Positions 51,788-61,030 are shown, counted from the first letter of the stretch. The stretch: DNA of 64,000 nucleotides from Finegoldia magna_J (GCF_002243175.1 NZ_NDYF01000002.1:1-64000), one strand, 5' to 3'. Notes: generated from the sequence alone by a model not told the origin. Made by a program: numbers and translations.

Positions 51788-52930
51788 ATGGAAAAATTAA
51801 ATCAAAAAAAATACACTTTTTTGATTAATACGACGCCTCCTCCTAGACTTATCAAAAGAATGGATCTAGTAAAAGAAAAGTTCGATTTGTATGCTATTTG
51901 TTGGGATAAGGGGACAGATGAAAAATATGATTTCAAGCGTGATTTTTGCAAGAAGGAAATAATCAACATAGATGCTGACAACAGTAACCCTATGAAAAGA
52001 CTTATTCCAACTTACAAATTCTCACAAAAAGCTTATAAAATATTGGAGAGAATTAAACCGGATTTAATTCACGTCCAAAGTTATGATATGCTAGAGATAG
52101 CTACAAAATACAAGAAAAATAACGACAACAAGGTTAAGATTATATACGAAGTACCGGATATTCACAGATATTTGACTGATGACAAGAAGAATTTCCCGAT
52201 GAATATTGTGTCTTCTGTCTTGAAAAAAAGAGAGAACAATATGCTTTCATTCGTGGATTTGATGATTGTGACTAGTATGAAATTCTGGGAACATTTTGAA
52301 GGGAAATACAGCAAGGATAATTTGGTGTTCATGCCTAACATTCCAAATTTGGAATTATTCAAGGATTATGATAAGTTAAGGGTGAAAAACCAACACGATA
52401 CTTTCACTGTAGGATACATTGGTGGGCTAAGATATTTAAACGAATTGAAAAAGCTTACGAAAGCTATGGATGGTTTGGGAATGAATTTGATGATGGCAGG
52501 TTTTGAGAGTGGAACTTACTTCAAAGAGCTTGCTGAAACAAAAGATTTCATTGAATATCGTGGCAAATTTTACTATGACGATGAGATTGCAGAGCTTTAT
52601 TCGAAATGCGATTGCATATTCTCAGTGTACGATGCGTCGATGAAGAATGTTAGGATTGCACTTCCGAACAAATTATACGAATCCATTCACGCAGAGCTTC
52701 CTATAATTGTCGCAAGAGACACTTATTTGTCGGAGGTTGTGAACGAATGGAATGTGGGAGTTGCGGTTGATCACGAATCAGATGAGGAAATGAGAAATGT
52801 TTTGCTCAAACTTAGAGATGACCAATCATTCTACCACACGCTTCAAGAAAACTGCAGAAAGATGCAATCAGAATTAAATCCACAAAAAAATAACGAAAGA
52901 TTATTAAATAGAATAGAAAATTTATTTTAA
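51788..52930 (+). CDS. GT4-type glycosyltransferase
   Basis: 380 residues, GT-B fold. N-terminal FLINTTPPPRLIKRMDLVKE and IKPDLIHVQSYDMLEIATKY; donor lobe with VGYIGGLRYLNELKKLTKAM, MMAGFESGTYFKEL and ALPNKLYESIHAELPIIVAR. The usual second Glu motif is present as PNKLYESIHAELPI. It probably adds a sugar to an envelope glycan, likely using the ManNAcA made by the two following genes. Thirteen bases separate it from wecC. Confidence 0.78.
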   Translation: MEKLNQKKYTFLINTTPPPRLIKRMDLVKEKFDLYAICWDKGTDEKYDFKRDFCKKEIINIDADNSNPMKRLIPTYKFSQKAYKILERIKPDLIHVQSYDMLEIATKYKKNNDNKVKIIYEVPDIHRYLTDDKKNFPMNIVSSVLKKRENNMLSFVDLMIVTSMKFWEHFEGKYSKDNLVFMPNIPNLELFKDYDKLRVKNQHDTFTVGYIGGLRYLNELKKLTKAMDGLGMNLMMAGFESGTYFKELAETKDFIEYRGKFYYDDEIAELYSKCDCIFSVYDASMKNVRIALPNKLYESIHAELPIIVARDTYLSEVVNEWNVGVAVDHESDEEMRNVLLKLRDDQSFYHTLQENCRKMQSELNPQKNNERLLNRIENLF

Positions 52931-52943
52931 AGGAGAGAATATT

Positions 52944-54170
52944 ATGATTAATGTAATTGGTTTAGGTTACATAGGTCTACCTACAGCGTTGATGCTATCA
53001 ACATCAGGCAACAAGGTGGTTGGAACAGATATTAAAGAAGAAGTAATTGAAAAATTAAAGCATAAAGAATTAACTTTCGAAGAAAAAGGAATGGATGAGC
53101 TTTTCGAAAAAGCTTTGAATTCAGACATCACTTTTTCATTAAAACCAGTGTCCACTTCTTTCTATATTATTACAGCACCAACTCCATACGATCCTGTATC
53201 TAAGAAATTGGATTGTTCTTATGTAGTAAAAGCTGTAGAATCAGTTTTGGAACCTGCAGAAGAAGATGCGATTATAGTTGTTGAATCAACAGTTTCACCG
53301 GGAGCTATCGACACATATGTCAGACCTGTTGTTAATAAATACATGGAAAAATCAGGCAAGAAATTAAACTTGGTTCACGCTCCAGAAAGAATTATTCCTG
53401 GTAACATGGTTTATGAATTGGAACACAACGCTAGAACAATCGGAGCTGACGATCCAAAATACGGCGAAAAAGTTAAAGAAGTGTACTCAACGTTCTGCAA
53501 AGGTGAAATCAATCTAACTAACATCAAAACTGCTGAAATGACAAAGGTTGTTGAAAATACATTCAGAGACATCAACATTGCATTCGCAAACGAATTGGCT
53601 AAGATTTGTCGTCAAGGTGGACTTGATGTCAATGAAGTTATCAAAATTTCTAACAAACACCCAAGAGTTAACATTCTTTCACCAGGACCTGGTGTAGGTG
53701 GACATTGTATTTCAGTTGACCCATGGTTTTTAGTTGGAGATTATCCACTTCTTACTGAAATAATCTACAAAGCTCGTCAAATCAACGATTCAATGCCAGA
53801 ATATGTTCTTAGACGTGCTTACAATATTATGCAAGAAAACAACTTAAAAGATTTTTCAAGAGTTGGTATTTACGGATTGACTTACAAAGAAAACGTAGAC
53901 GATGTCAGAGAATCTCCAACACTTCAATTGTTACAACACCAAAAAGAACATTTGGGAGATGGACTAAAAGTTTACGATCCAATGGTAAAAAGAGAAGTTG
54001 TGGAAAATCAATACCACGATTTGAACAAATTCTTAGACGATGTTGATTTTGTAATCGTGATGATTGGTCACGACGAAATCAGAGAAAACATGGATGTATT
54101 AAAAGACAAAGTTGTACTTGATACAAGAAACATCGATGTTGATAACAAATACAATTTCTACAAATTATAA
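52944..54170 (+). CDS. wecC: UDP-N-acetyl-D-mannosamine dehydrogenase
   Basis: 408 residues. Rossmann N-terminus INVIGLGYIGLPTALMLS (~2-19), VESTVSPGA, ENTFRDINIAFANELAKIC and the catalytic Cys in PGPGVGGHCISVDPWFL (~255), then the C-terminal UDP-binding domain (YGLTYKENVDDVRESPTL). It oxidises UDP-ManNAc to UDP-ManNAcA with NAD. It lies directly before the epimerase that makes its substrate. Confidence 0.92.
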   Translation: MINVIGLGYIGLPTALMLSTSGNKVVGTDIKEEVIEKLKHKELTFEEKGMDELFEKALNSDITFSLKPVSTSFYIITAPTPYDPVSKKLDCSYVVKAVESVLEPAEEDAIIVVESTVSPGAIDTYVRPVVNKYMEKSGKKLNLVHAPERIIPGNMVYELEHNARTIGADDPKYGEKVKEVYSTFCKGEINLTNIKTAEMTKVVENTFRDINIAFANELAKICRQGGLDVNEVIKISNKHPRVNILSPGPGVGGHCISVDPWFLVGDYPLLTEIIYKARQINDSMPEYVLRRAYNIMQENNLKDFSRVGIYGLTYKENVDDVRESPTLQLLQHQKEHLGDGLKVYDPMVKREVVENQYHDLNKFLDDVDFVIVMIGHDEIRENMDVLKDKVVLDTRNIDVDNKYNFYKL

Positions 54171-54182
54171 AACAAATCAAAG

Positions 54183-54209
54183 GGCGCTAAATTTGCAGCG
54201 CCTTTTTTT
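54183..54209 (+). terminator. Terminator between wecC and wecB
   Basis: GGCGCT (54183-54188) pairs with AGCGCC (54197-54202), then T7. Read-through or a separate promoter is needed for wecB. Confidence 0.8.
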
Positions 54210-54224
54210 CAAAAGAGGTAAAAA

Positions 54225-55316
54225 ATGAAAAAAGTAATGGTGGTTTTTGGGACAAGACCAGAAGCGATTAAAATGTGTCCACTTGTAAAAGAACTCAAAA
54301 AAAGAGACGAATTCGAAGTTTGTGTACTTGTAACTGGACAACACAAAGAAATGCTACGCCAAGTATTGGACGTTTTTGAAATCAAAGAAGACTATAACTT
54401 GGATATCATGAAAGAAAAACAAAGCTTGTTCGATGTTACCACAACTATTTTAGACAAAATAAAATCTATATTAGAAGAAGAAAAACCAGACATTGTCTTG
54501 GTTCATGGGGACACTTCGACAAGTTTTGTTGCAGGGCTTGCAGCATTTTATTTGAGAATACCAGTAGGTCATGTGGAAGCTGGACTTAGAACTTACAACA
54601 AATACTCTCCATATCCAGAAGAATTCAACAGACAAGCAATAGGATCGTTGGCAGATTTCCACTTCGCACCGACTACGACTGCAAGGGATAATTTGCTACG
54701 AGAAAACAAAGACGAATCCAAAGTTTTCGTAACAGGAAACACAGTAATAGATGCACTTCAAACAACGGTGCGTGACAATTATTCTAACGAAAATTTGATT
54801 GAAGACAAAAAAATGATTCTTCTAACAATGCACAGAAGGGAAAACTTGGGAGAATCTATGAAGAATTCCTTTAGAGCAATCAAAAGAGTTGTCAACGAAA
54901 ACGAAGATATTTATGTGATTTATCCGATACATTTGAATCCAAAAGTACGAGAAATCGCAAACGAAGTATTCGACAATCATCCTAGAATCAAACTCATCGA
55001 ACCATTGAATGTAGTTGATTTTCACAACTTTATGCAACAATCATTCTTCGTAATGACAGATTCAGGAGGAATTCAAGAAGAAGCCCCAGCACTTGGAAAG
55101 CCAGTCTTGGTGATGAGAGACACAACAGAAAGACCAGAAGGGGTAGAGGCAGGAACACTAAAATTAACCGGACTTTGTGAAGAAGACATTTACAACGAAA
55201 TGACAAAGCTTCTTTCCGACAAAAATGAATACGACAAAATGAGTGAAGCCACAAACCCTTACGGAGATGGCCACGCATCGGAAAGAATCTGCGACATTTT
55301 ATCAAAAAATCTATAA
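54225..55316 (+). CDS. wecB: UDP-N-acetylglucosamine 2-epimerase (non-hydrolysing)
   Basis: 363 residues: MVVFGTRPEAIKMCPLVKEL, LVTGQHKEMLRQVLDVFEI, VLVHGDTSTSF, VGHVEAGLRTYN and FVMTDSGGIQEEAPALGKPV, the full pattern of the family. It converts UDP-GlcNAc to UDP-ManNAc, which wecC oxidises. Together with the glycosyltransferase they supply a mannosaminuronate-containing wall polymer or capsule. AAAAGAGGTAAAA precedes the ATG. Confidence 0.95.
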   Translation: MKKVMVVFGTRPEAIKMCPLVKELKKRDEFEVCVLVTGQHKEMLRQVLDVFEIKEDYNLDIMKEKQSLFDVTTTILDKIKSILEEEKPDIVLVHGDTSTSFVAGLAAFYLRIPVGHVEAGLRTYNKYSPYPEEFNRQAIGSLADFHFAPTTTARDNLLRENKDESKVFVTGNTVIDALQTTVRDNYSNENLIEDKKMILLTMHRRENLGESMKNSFRAIKRVVNENEDIYVIYPIHLNPKVREIANEVFDNHPRIKLIEPLNVVDFHNFMQQSFFVMTDSGGIQEEAPALGKPVLVMRDTTERPEGVEAGTLKLTGLCEEDIYNEMTKLLSDKNEYDKMSEATNPYGDGHASERICDILSKNL

Positions 55317-55321
55317 ATCAA

Positions 55322-55351
55322 AAAATCCAACTTCGTACGAAGTTGGATTTT
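55322..55351. terminator. Perfect palindromic bidirectional terminator
   Basis: AAAATCCAACTTCGT (55322-55336) is followed immediately by its exact complement to 55351, with A and T tracts on the ends. It stands between wecB and the three peptide genes arriving on the opposite strand. Confidence 0.85.
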
Positions 55352-55430
55352 AAATTTAAACGTCAAATAAATTTGATATGTTAACAGATTGGATTTTCTC
55401 AATATCTTAATCTGGAATTGAATTATTTAA

Positions 55431-55604
55431 CTAAGCTTGTTTTCTGCTCTTTCTTGATTTTCTTTCAGAATTGAAAAGAGGATTAACTCTTTCGTAGAAG
55501 TCATTCATTTGTGCAAAATTCATACTTGCCATGTTTGAGCTTAAGCTTACTGTACAGTTTTTACCGAAATTTCTGATTTGTTTTTGTGTTGTTTTTGTGA
55601 ACAT
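55431..55604 (-). CDS. Tandem peptide family, member 3
   Basis: 57 residues, ATG at 55604 with AAGGGGGAAAATA upstream. Sequence in parts: MFTKTTQKQIRNFGKNCTVS, LSSNMASMNFAQMNDFYERV, NPLFNSERKSRKSRKQA. It shares with members 1 and 2 the core M-A-S-M-N-F-A-Q-x-x-x-x-Y-E-R-x-x-P-L-F, a basic N-terminus and a Lys/Arg-rich tail ending in Ala. It is the only member with a Cys (residue 17). No signal peptide or membrane helix. Not a family I know; see the finding on the cluster. Confidence 0.65.
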   Translation of the reverse strand: MFTKTTQKQIRNFGKNCTVSLSSNMASMNFAQMNDFYERVNPLFNSERKSRKSRKQA

Positions 55605-55674
55605 ATTATTTTCCCCCTTATTAATTGTTTATTATTCTTTTAAGATGTTACTATTTGTTTAATTTGTTTAGTTA

Positions 55675-55824
55675 TTACGCTTGTTTTTTGTTCTTCTTTA
55701 ATTTTCTTGAACCAAATAGAGGTGCTATTCTTTCGTATAAATTATCCGCTTGAGCAAAATTCATGCTCGCCATACTTGTGTTAAAACTAATTTGTGAACT
55801 TTTTCTAATAATATTTTTTCTCAT
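55675..55824 (-). CDS. Tandem peptide family, member 2
   Basis: 49 residues, ATG at 55824 with AGGGGGTAAAATTT upstream. Sequence in parts: MRKNIIRKSSQISFNTSMAS, MNFAQADNLYERIAPLFGSR, KLKKNKKQA. Shortest member; it shows the core (NTSMASMNFAQ, then YERIAPLFGSRK) most clearly. Strongly basic, soluble, without Cys. The spacing to members 1 and 3 (12 and 70 bases) suggests one minus-strand operon. Confidence 0.65.
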   Translation of the reverse strand: MRKNIIRKSSQISFNTSMASMNFAQADNLYERIAPLFGSRKLKKNKKQA

Positions 55825-55836
55825 AAATTTTACCCC

Positions 55837-56001
55837 CTATGCGTTTTTTCTGTTTTTGAAGATTCTTCTTGATCCAAACAATGGAGAGAATCTTTCATTA
55901 AAATGATCGACACTTGCGAATGTCATTGAAGACATATTTGTGTTCAAACCAAGAGATGTTTTCTTTGCAAAATCTAAATATTTTCTGTTATTCTTAATCA
56001 T
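55837..56001 (-). CDS. Tandem peptide family, member 1
   Basis: 54 residues, ATG at 56001 with GAGGGGGAACTAAA upstream. Sequence in parts: MIKNNRKYLDFAKKTSLGLN, TNMSSMTFASVDHFNERFSP, LFGSRRIFKNRKNA. First gene of the presumed operon and the most diverged core (MSSMTFAS; NERFSPLFGSRR). All three have very strong ribosome sites, more like highly made peptides than accidental ORFs. A plausible -10 (CATATAAAT) lies about 35 bases upstream of the start on the minus strand. Confidence 0.65.
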   Translation of the reverse strand: MIKNNRKYLDFAKKTSLGLNTNMSSMTFASVDHFNERFSPLFGSRRIFKNRKNA

Positions 56002-56498
56002 TTTAGTTCCCCCTCATTTAATATTTATATGTTATTTTCCATTCGATAATAAATGAATATTCAACGAACAGAAATTATCGAGTTTAATATTCATGGGATA
56101 TCCAAATGATAATTCATTTCATATCCCTCATTGCATTAAGTATTATATAACCATAAAACAGCTATGTCAAGCACTTTTTCAAAGTTTTTTGAAAAATTTT
56201 TGTAAAGAAAAATTAGGAAAACGAATGATTTTTGTGAGTACCGTTTTCACAGAAGGCTTATTTTTATTCGATAAATATTTTTTTAGGAAAACAAATGTTG
56301 ATATGTTCAAGTTTCCTAAGAAAAATAAAAATTTCCCAGTTACTCAATGTTTTCCTGCAATTTTCCTGAAAGAAAACAGATAGCATTTTAAAAAATTGGG
56401 AAAATTTTTTGAAAAGTTGATAATGTATATTGGTGGTTGCGAAAAAATTTAGCAGAATAAAGCTGAATTCAGTTTTAAAAATAATATGATTTTTTATA
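56002..56498. other. Gene-free AT-rich stretch
   Basis: It carries the presumed minus-strand promoter of the peptide genes and a pair of ATGAATATT/AATATTCAT repeats (56052-56094). An open frame at 56093-56383 has no ribosome site and no recognisable protein. Several GGAAAAC-like inverted copies (56214-56250, 56285-56380) could form weak hairpins. I see no clear gene. Confidence 0.5.
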
Positions 56499-56527
56499 TA
56501 GACAATTTAAAAACAATATGCTATAAT
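56499..56527 (+). promoter_or_regulatory. Strong promoter of unclear target
   Basis: TAGACA (56499-56504) and TATAAT (56522-56527) with a 17-base spacer, 30 bases before a 24-codon ORF. Confidence 0.6.
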
Positions 56528-56556
56528 TTAAAAATCTAAAAAATAAGTAGGGATAT

Positions 56557-56631
56557 ATGTTAATTGACGATGAAAGTAAAATAAAAATGTTATCTAAAGA
56601 GATGGTAGAAGTTATATCATATTTAATATAG
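56557..56631 (+). CDS. 24-residue peptide or gene remnant
   Basis: MLIDDESKIKMLSKEMVEVI then SYLI, ATG after AGTAGGGAT. It follows a good promoter at normal distance. It could be a real micropeptide, a leader peptide, or the first codons of a decayed gene, since the following 180 bases have no open frame. Confidence 0.35.
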   Translation: MLIDDESKIKMLSKEMVEVISYLI

Positions 56632-56811
56632 AATTGGATTTGATTTATTTATCTTTATGAATCAAACAAACGCTTCCAATAAATTCTGCGGAAAATGTTT
56701 TACTCACCCATAGATGCCGTTAATACATATAATTATAGCTAAAATTCTGAAAATATTATAGGGAATTTGACGATAGGGTTTTGAAAATATAAATGATATA
56801 AGGAGTAAAAA

Positions 56812-57639
56812 ATGAAGGAAAGAGTACTTATTACAGGAGCTTGTGGAACTGTTGGTAAAGAACTTTTAAAGTATTATATAGATAAAGATGATTATATCAT
56901 AGCTATAGATAATAATGAAAATGATACTGCCATTTTAGAAAAAAGTATTAAACATGAAAAGATTAAATTTATTCCATTAGATGTATATGATGAATATACA
57001 CTAAACATTATTGATAAATTAAGGCCGACTGTAATCATACATTCCGCTGTACTGAAAAATACTTATTACAATGAAATCTATAATAAGTATTATCATGATA
57101 TTAATGTAAATGGGACAATAAAACTTATATACAGAATGATTGATTCGAAAGATTTAAAAAGATTTATTTTTCTTTCCAGTGATGAAGCGTATAATCCAAC
57201 CAATTTTTTTGGAAAAGATAAACTAGAAGTTGAAAATATTTTAAAAAAAATTAAGATAAATGGAAAAGTAATACAATCAGTTAGATTTCCGTTTATAGTC
57301 GAAAGTAAAGGTTCAGTTTATAATATTTTTAAGAAGCAGGCTGAGAATAATTTACCACTTACAGTAACTGATAAGAACGTAAAAAAGATTGCAGCTAATT
57401 TAAGTAGTTTTATTGTTACATGGAATGATTTTTACAATAATGTATGTGAAAATGGAGTATTTAACTTTGATATTGGAAAGGAAATATCGATATATAACTT
57501 AGCTAGTGACATAATAGCTAAGACTAATTCAAATAGTAAGATAGAGATTATCGGGTTAAGAGAAGGAGAAGTTTTAAAAAAGAACATAATAAAATCAAAA
57601 GAGCATAAGGTTCGAAATAATATTTTTAAAATACATTAA
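56812..57639 (+). CDS. NAD-dependent sugar epimerase/dehydratase-like SDR protein
   Basis: 275 residues. Rossmann motif VLITGACGTVGKELLKYY (~5-22), VIIHSAVLKNTYYNE and FIFLSSDEAYNPTNFFGKDK (~118-137). The last segment is in the CapD/FlaA1-like form of the extended SDR active site (S-x-D-x-A-x-N-P-T-N). The gene is AT-richer than the wec genes and lies in a decaying locus. Likely a capsule- or glycan-related epimerase; substrate unknown. AAGGAGTAAAA precedes the ATG. Confidence 0.7.
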   Translation: MKERVLITGACGTVGKELLKYYIDKDDYIIAIDNNENDTAILEKSIKHEKIKFIPLDVYDEYTLNIIDKLRPTVIIHSAVLKNTYYNEIYNKYYHDINVNGTIKLIYRMIDSKDLKRFIFLSSDEAYNPTNFFGKDKLEVENILKKIKINGKVIQSVRFPFIVESKGSVYNIFKKQAENNLPLTVTDKNVKKIAANLSSFIVTWNDFYNNVCENGVFNFDIGKEISIYNLASDIIAKTNSNSKIEIIGLREGEVLKKNIIKSKEHKVRNNIFKIH

Positions 57640-58077
57640 TAAATGTATCATTTAAAATTTGTTGATAAATGAGATTGCGAGATAGTTTATATATAAAAAA
57701 TATAATAAAAAAACGATGTAAATAAATTTAATGTTTTCAGTGAAATATCAGAAATAAAGATAAAAACTATTTAAGATTCTAATTCGAGAATATAAACTTT
57801 AAACAATAATGACTTTCAAGAAGCATTGAACGATATTATAGGTGATAAAATAAAAAAACGTTAAAAGTAGAAAATATTTATGTATTTGTGATGTAAACTT
57901 TGTAAGTGTATAACACTTTAATATATTAAATTTAAGAAATATAAGGAGTATGAAATTAAAGAAAGAACAAATTTTATTATAGACATAGGAATGCCACCGT
58001 TGGTAGAAGAATTAAAATCGTATGGAGGAAATGTTGTAATCTTAAAAGAAAGAGAAAACATGACCGAAGATTAGTTT
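57640..58077 (+). pseudogene. Remnants of decayed coding sequence
   Basis: 440 bases without an intact gene. Short coding-like pieces remain: NDFQEALNDIIGDKIKKR then stop (57809-57866) and, after AGGAGTATG at 57945, a frame-shifted stretch giving FIIDIGMPPLVEELKSYGGN then VVILKERENMTED and a stop at 58073-58075. I do not recognise the parent gene. The last piece abuts the MFS start by two bases, as a coupled upstream gene would. Confidence 0.45.
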
Positions 58078-59271
58078 ATGAATAAAAAAAACAATAAAAA
58101 ATTTCTTTTTGTTGGGGCTACAACTACGATATTGGGCAATAAAATCTTTGATTTTGCAAATAATTTTCTGATTTCGAAGATTAGTCCTAAAACATCATTT
58201 CTATTGGCGCTGTATCAGTCATCAGAATTAATCATATCTATTCTATTAAATTTAATAGGAGGAGCGATATCAGACTTTACAAGCAAGAAGAATAAAATAG
58301 TTATAATATCAGACCTCTTATCAGGTATTTTTGTTTTATCTATATTATTTTTACAAAAAACAAGTTTACCAATGTCTGCTGTTATTATTTCAGTAAATAT
58401 ATTACTTAGTATAATTTCATCGTTTAATGCGCCATCGGCAAAGGCATTAATTAAACACTATATTGATAAAGATGAGATTTCTAAGTTTAACTCATGTTTG
58501 CAAATAGCAATTCAAATCATAAAAGTAATTACTCCTATATTCACGATTTCATTGATAAAAGTCATAGGATATAGGAATATTATTCTGATAAATGCATTTA
58601 CATTTTTCTTATCATCGTTTTGTGAATACAATTTAAAAAGTGATGAAGAAATACAGTTTAAGAGTAAGAGTGAGAAGAAAATCATTTAAAATATCGTGGA
58701 AGGTATCCAATATCTACTGCAACAAAAGAAAATATTAAATCTTATAGTAACATCATCACTAGTAAACTTCTTTTTAGCTGGATATAATTTATTTTCACCT
58801 TATTCAAGAAATTTGTTTGAAAGTTCTATTGATCCGTATGCGATTTTTCTTTCGGCAGAAGCTGCGGGAGGTATGATAGGGGGAATAATAGCTTTAAAAA
58901 TCATTAGCTCAAATTATTCACGAAAATCGTACGATTTTTTAATTCTTTCAGGGTTATTCATAGTATTATATTATTTTGTTATGAAACTTTTTAAGAACAT
59001 TATAATTGCTATGATTTGTATAGTATTGTTTAATTTGTTCCTTACTATTTATAATATTTCATTTTTTACAGGAATAAATGAAGATGTTGATTCGAATTAT
59101 ATAGGAAGAATATTTTCAATAGTTTTTACAGCCGCTCTAGCCTTTATGCCTATTGGATCATTCGTTTTTTCATGGGCATTTAGTGTAAAATCAATGAACC
59201 AATATTTGTTTATTGGTATTGGAGTTGTTGCTATATCAATGGTTGCAAAGAAAATTTATATAAAAGGTTGA
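58078..59271 (+). pseudogene. MFS transporter interrupted by an in-frame stop
   Basis: The two open frames 58078-58689 and 58696-59271 are in the same reading frame, separated by a single TAA at 58687-58689. Read through, they give 397 codons with about twelve membrane helices: first half six (FLLALYQSSELIISILLNLI, GGAISDFTSKKNKIVI between helices 2 and 3), then EGIQYLLQQKKI, the usual start of the second half in MFS_3-type exporters, and six more. A one-base change would create the stop, so the gene was recently lost, or the two halves may re-start at GTG 58696. Confidence 0.75.
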
Positions 59272-59300
59272 TTTACTAAATTTTAGAATAGTAAAAATAA

Positions 59301-59342
59301 AACCAAGAATGTATTGGATTATTAATACGTTCTTGGTTTTTT
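59301..59342 (+). terminator. Intrinsic terminator
   Basis: AACCAAGAATGTATT (59301-59315) pairs with AATACGTTCTTGGTT (59324-59338), then T run; usable from both sides. Confidence 0.85.
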
Positions 59343-59361
59343 ATTTAAAGTAAGATAAAAT

Positions 59362-60393
59362 TTATTTCTTGTCTTCGATGTATTTTATACACAAATCGAT
59401 AGATGCTTGTAATCCTTCTTGGTGAGTTCTTTCCATTGCGTGTGATGCATCAACACCAGGGCCAATCAAAGCAACTCTTAGATTATATCCTGCAGCTAAG
59501 GCTGCTGATCCGTCTGATCCGTAGAATGGATAGATGTCAACTGCGTGAGGAATATTATTTTCTTCGCAAATTCTAACTAATCTTTCTTTTAATTCTAAAT
59601 CGTAAGGACCTGTAGAATCTGCTGCACAAATTGTTGTCTTAAATTCAGAAGATGTTTGACCGTCTCCAGGAGCAGCCATGTCAACAACGATGAATTCGTC
59701 AGTTTCTTCTGGAATTCCGTAACATGCACCGTGTCCAACTTCTTCGTAGTTTGAGATGAAGAAGTTAAGTGTGTGTTTTGGAGTTATGTTGTTTTCTACA
59801 AAATATCTTACAGTTTCATACAATACGTATACACAAGCTTTGTCATCTAAGTGTCTTGATTTTACGAATCCACTTTCTGTTAATTGAGTTCTTGAATCTA
59901 AATAGATGAAATCACCAACGTTGATTCCAAGTTTTTTTACATCTTCAGCTGATTCAACTTTTTCGTCGATTCTGATTTCCATTGTCTTGGCGTTTCTTTC
60001 GTTGCTTTTAGCTTCTGGGCCGTAAACGTGAACTGATTGTTTGTCGTTTAAGCAAGTTCCAGTGTATTTCTTGCCAGACATTGTGGAGATAGTTACATAT
60101 TCATTTTCAACAGAGTTGTATGCGTAACCACCAACCAAGAAAGTTTTTAATCTTCCATTAGGTTTGATTTCTTTGACCATCAATCCCAACGTATCCACGT
60201 GAGCTGCGAATGTAGATTGTTTTTCGTCAGTTTCTCCACGAAGAGTAACAACCATTGCACCTTTGTTAGTGAAGTTGATTTCAACTTTTCCTAATTCTTC
60301 GAATTTTTTTCTAACTTTTTCCATAACGACTTTAGTGTCGCCAGATGGAGAAGAAGTCATTAAAATTTCTTGTAAAAAACCTAAATTTTCCAT
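59362..60393 (-). CDS. M42-family metallo-aminopeptidase
   Basis: 343 residues. Metal and catalytic motifs of M42: TFAAHVDTLGLMVKEI (first ligand His and Asp, ~65), the active Glu pair in ISNYEEVGHGA (~212), DMAAPGD (~235) and a late His in VDASHAMERTH (~318). KHTLNFFISNYEE replaces the more common form. It hydrolyses N-terminal residues of peptides in the cytoplasm, usually as a dodecamer. GGAGGTTCTCAAT precedes the ATG. Confidence 0.88.
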   Translation of the reverse strand: MENLGFLQEILMTSSPSGDTKVVMEKVRKKFEELGKVEINFTNKGAMVVTLRGETDEKQSTFAAHVDTLGLMVKEIKPNGRLKTFLVGGYAYNSVENEYVTISTMSGKKYTGTCLNDKQSVHVYGPEAKSNERNAKTMEIRIDEKVESAEDVKKLGINVGDFIYLDSRTQLTESGFVKSRHLDDKACVYVLYETVRYFVENNITPKHTLNFFISNYEEVGHGACYGIPEETDEFIVVDMAAPGDGQTSSEFKTTICAADSTGPYDLELKERLVRICEENNIPHAVDIYPFYGSDGSAALAAGYNLRVALIGPGVDASHAMERTHQEGLQASIDLCIKYIEDKK

Positions 60394-60526
60394 ATTGAGA
60401 ACCTCCTAAAATATATTTTTATGATACCACATATAATCACATTGTTTCAATCGTTTAAAGTGAGGGTTAATGTTTTAACTAAAATTTTACGCACTAAATA
60501 TATGATAAAATTAATTGAGGTGAAAA

Positions 60527-61024
60527 ATGAAAGGATATTTTGCATCGCATTTCTTCAACGACGCTATGTTTCGTTGGACTGAAGATTTGGCGAGATTTAT
60601 AGAGAAAGAAGTGGACATTGATTTGTATGTGCCACAACGAAATGATTCGATAAACAACAAAAAAGACAATGATGCTACAATTACTGACATCGACATCGCA
60701 AGAAATGACATGGCGAAGTTAAAAGAAGCTGACGTTTTGATAGCTTGTCTTGACGGATTGTCGATTGATGATGGTGTTGCAGGAGAAATCATGGCTTTTT
60801 CGGTGATGAAAGATTACGAAGAAGAATACAAATTGACTGACAAGAAGAGAATTATCATTGGATTTGTCACAGATATGAGATATTTGGGAACTGGCGAGAA
60901 CAAATTATACAGAAACCAAATGATAATTGGCCAAGTTAAAGATAAGGGATACTTCATTGTTGGATATCCAAATACCGACGATTACAAAAAAGAAATCGTA
61001 GATATTATTAAAAGAGAATATTAG
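60527..61024 (+). CDS. Nucleoside 2-deoxyribosyltransferase
   Basis: 165 residues: YFASHFFNDAMFRWTEDLA, then DLYVPQRNDSINNKK, the catalytic-type ITDIDIARNDMAKLKEADVL and ACLDGLSIDDGVAGEIM with active Glu (~93), which fit the family. It swaps the base on 2'-deoxynucleosides for nucleobase salvage. GAGGTGAAAA precedes the ATG; it is monocistronic with its own terminator. Confidence 0.85.
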   Translation: MKGYFASHFFNDAMFRWTEDLARFIEKEVDIDLYVPQRNDSINNKKDNDATITDIDIARNDMAKLKEADVLIACLDGLSIDDGVAGEIMAFSVMKDYEEEYKLTDKKRIIIGFVTDMRYLGTGENKLYRNQMIIGQVKDKGYFIVGYPNTDDYKKEIVDIIKREY

Positions 61025-61030
61025 AAAAAG

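Noticed and set aside
56093..56383. 96-codon open frame right of the three peptides
   Set aside because: No ribosome site, composition like noncoding AT-rich DNA, no recognisable protein pattern.
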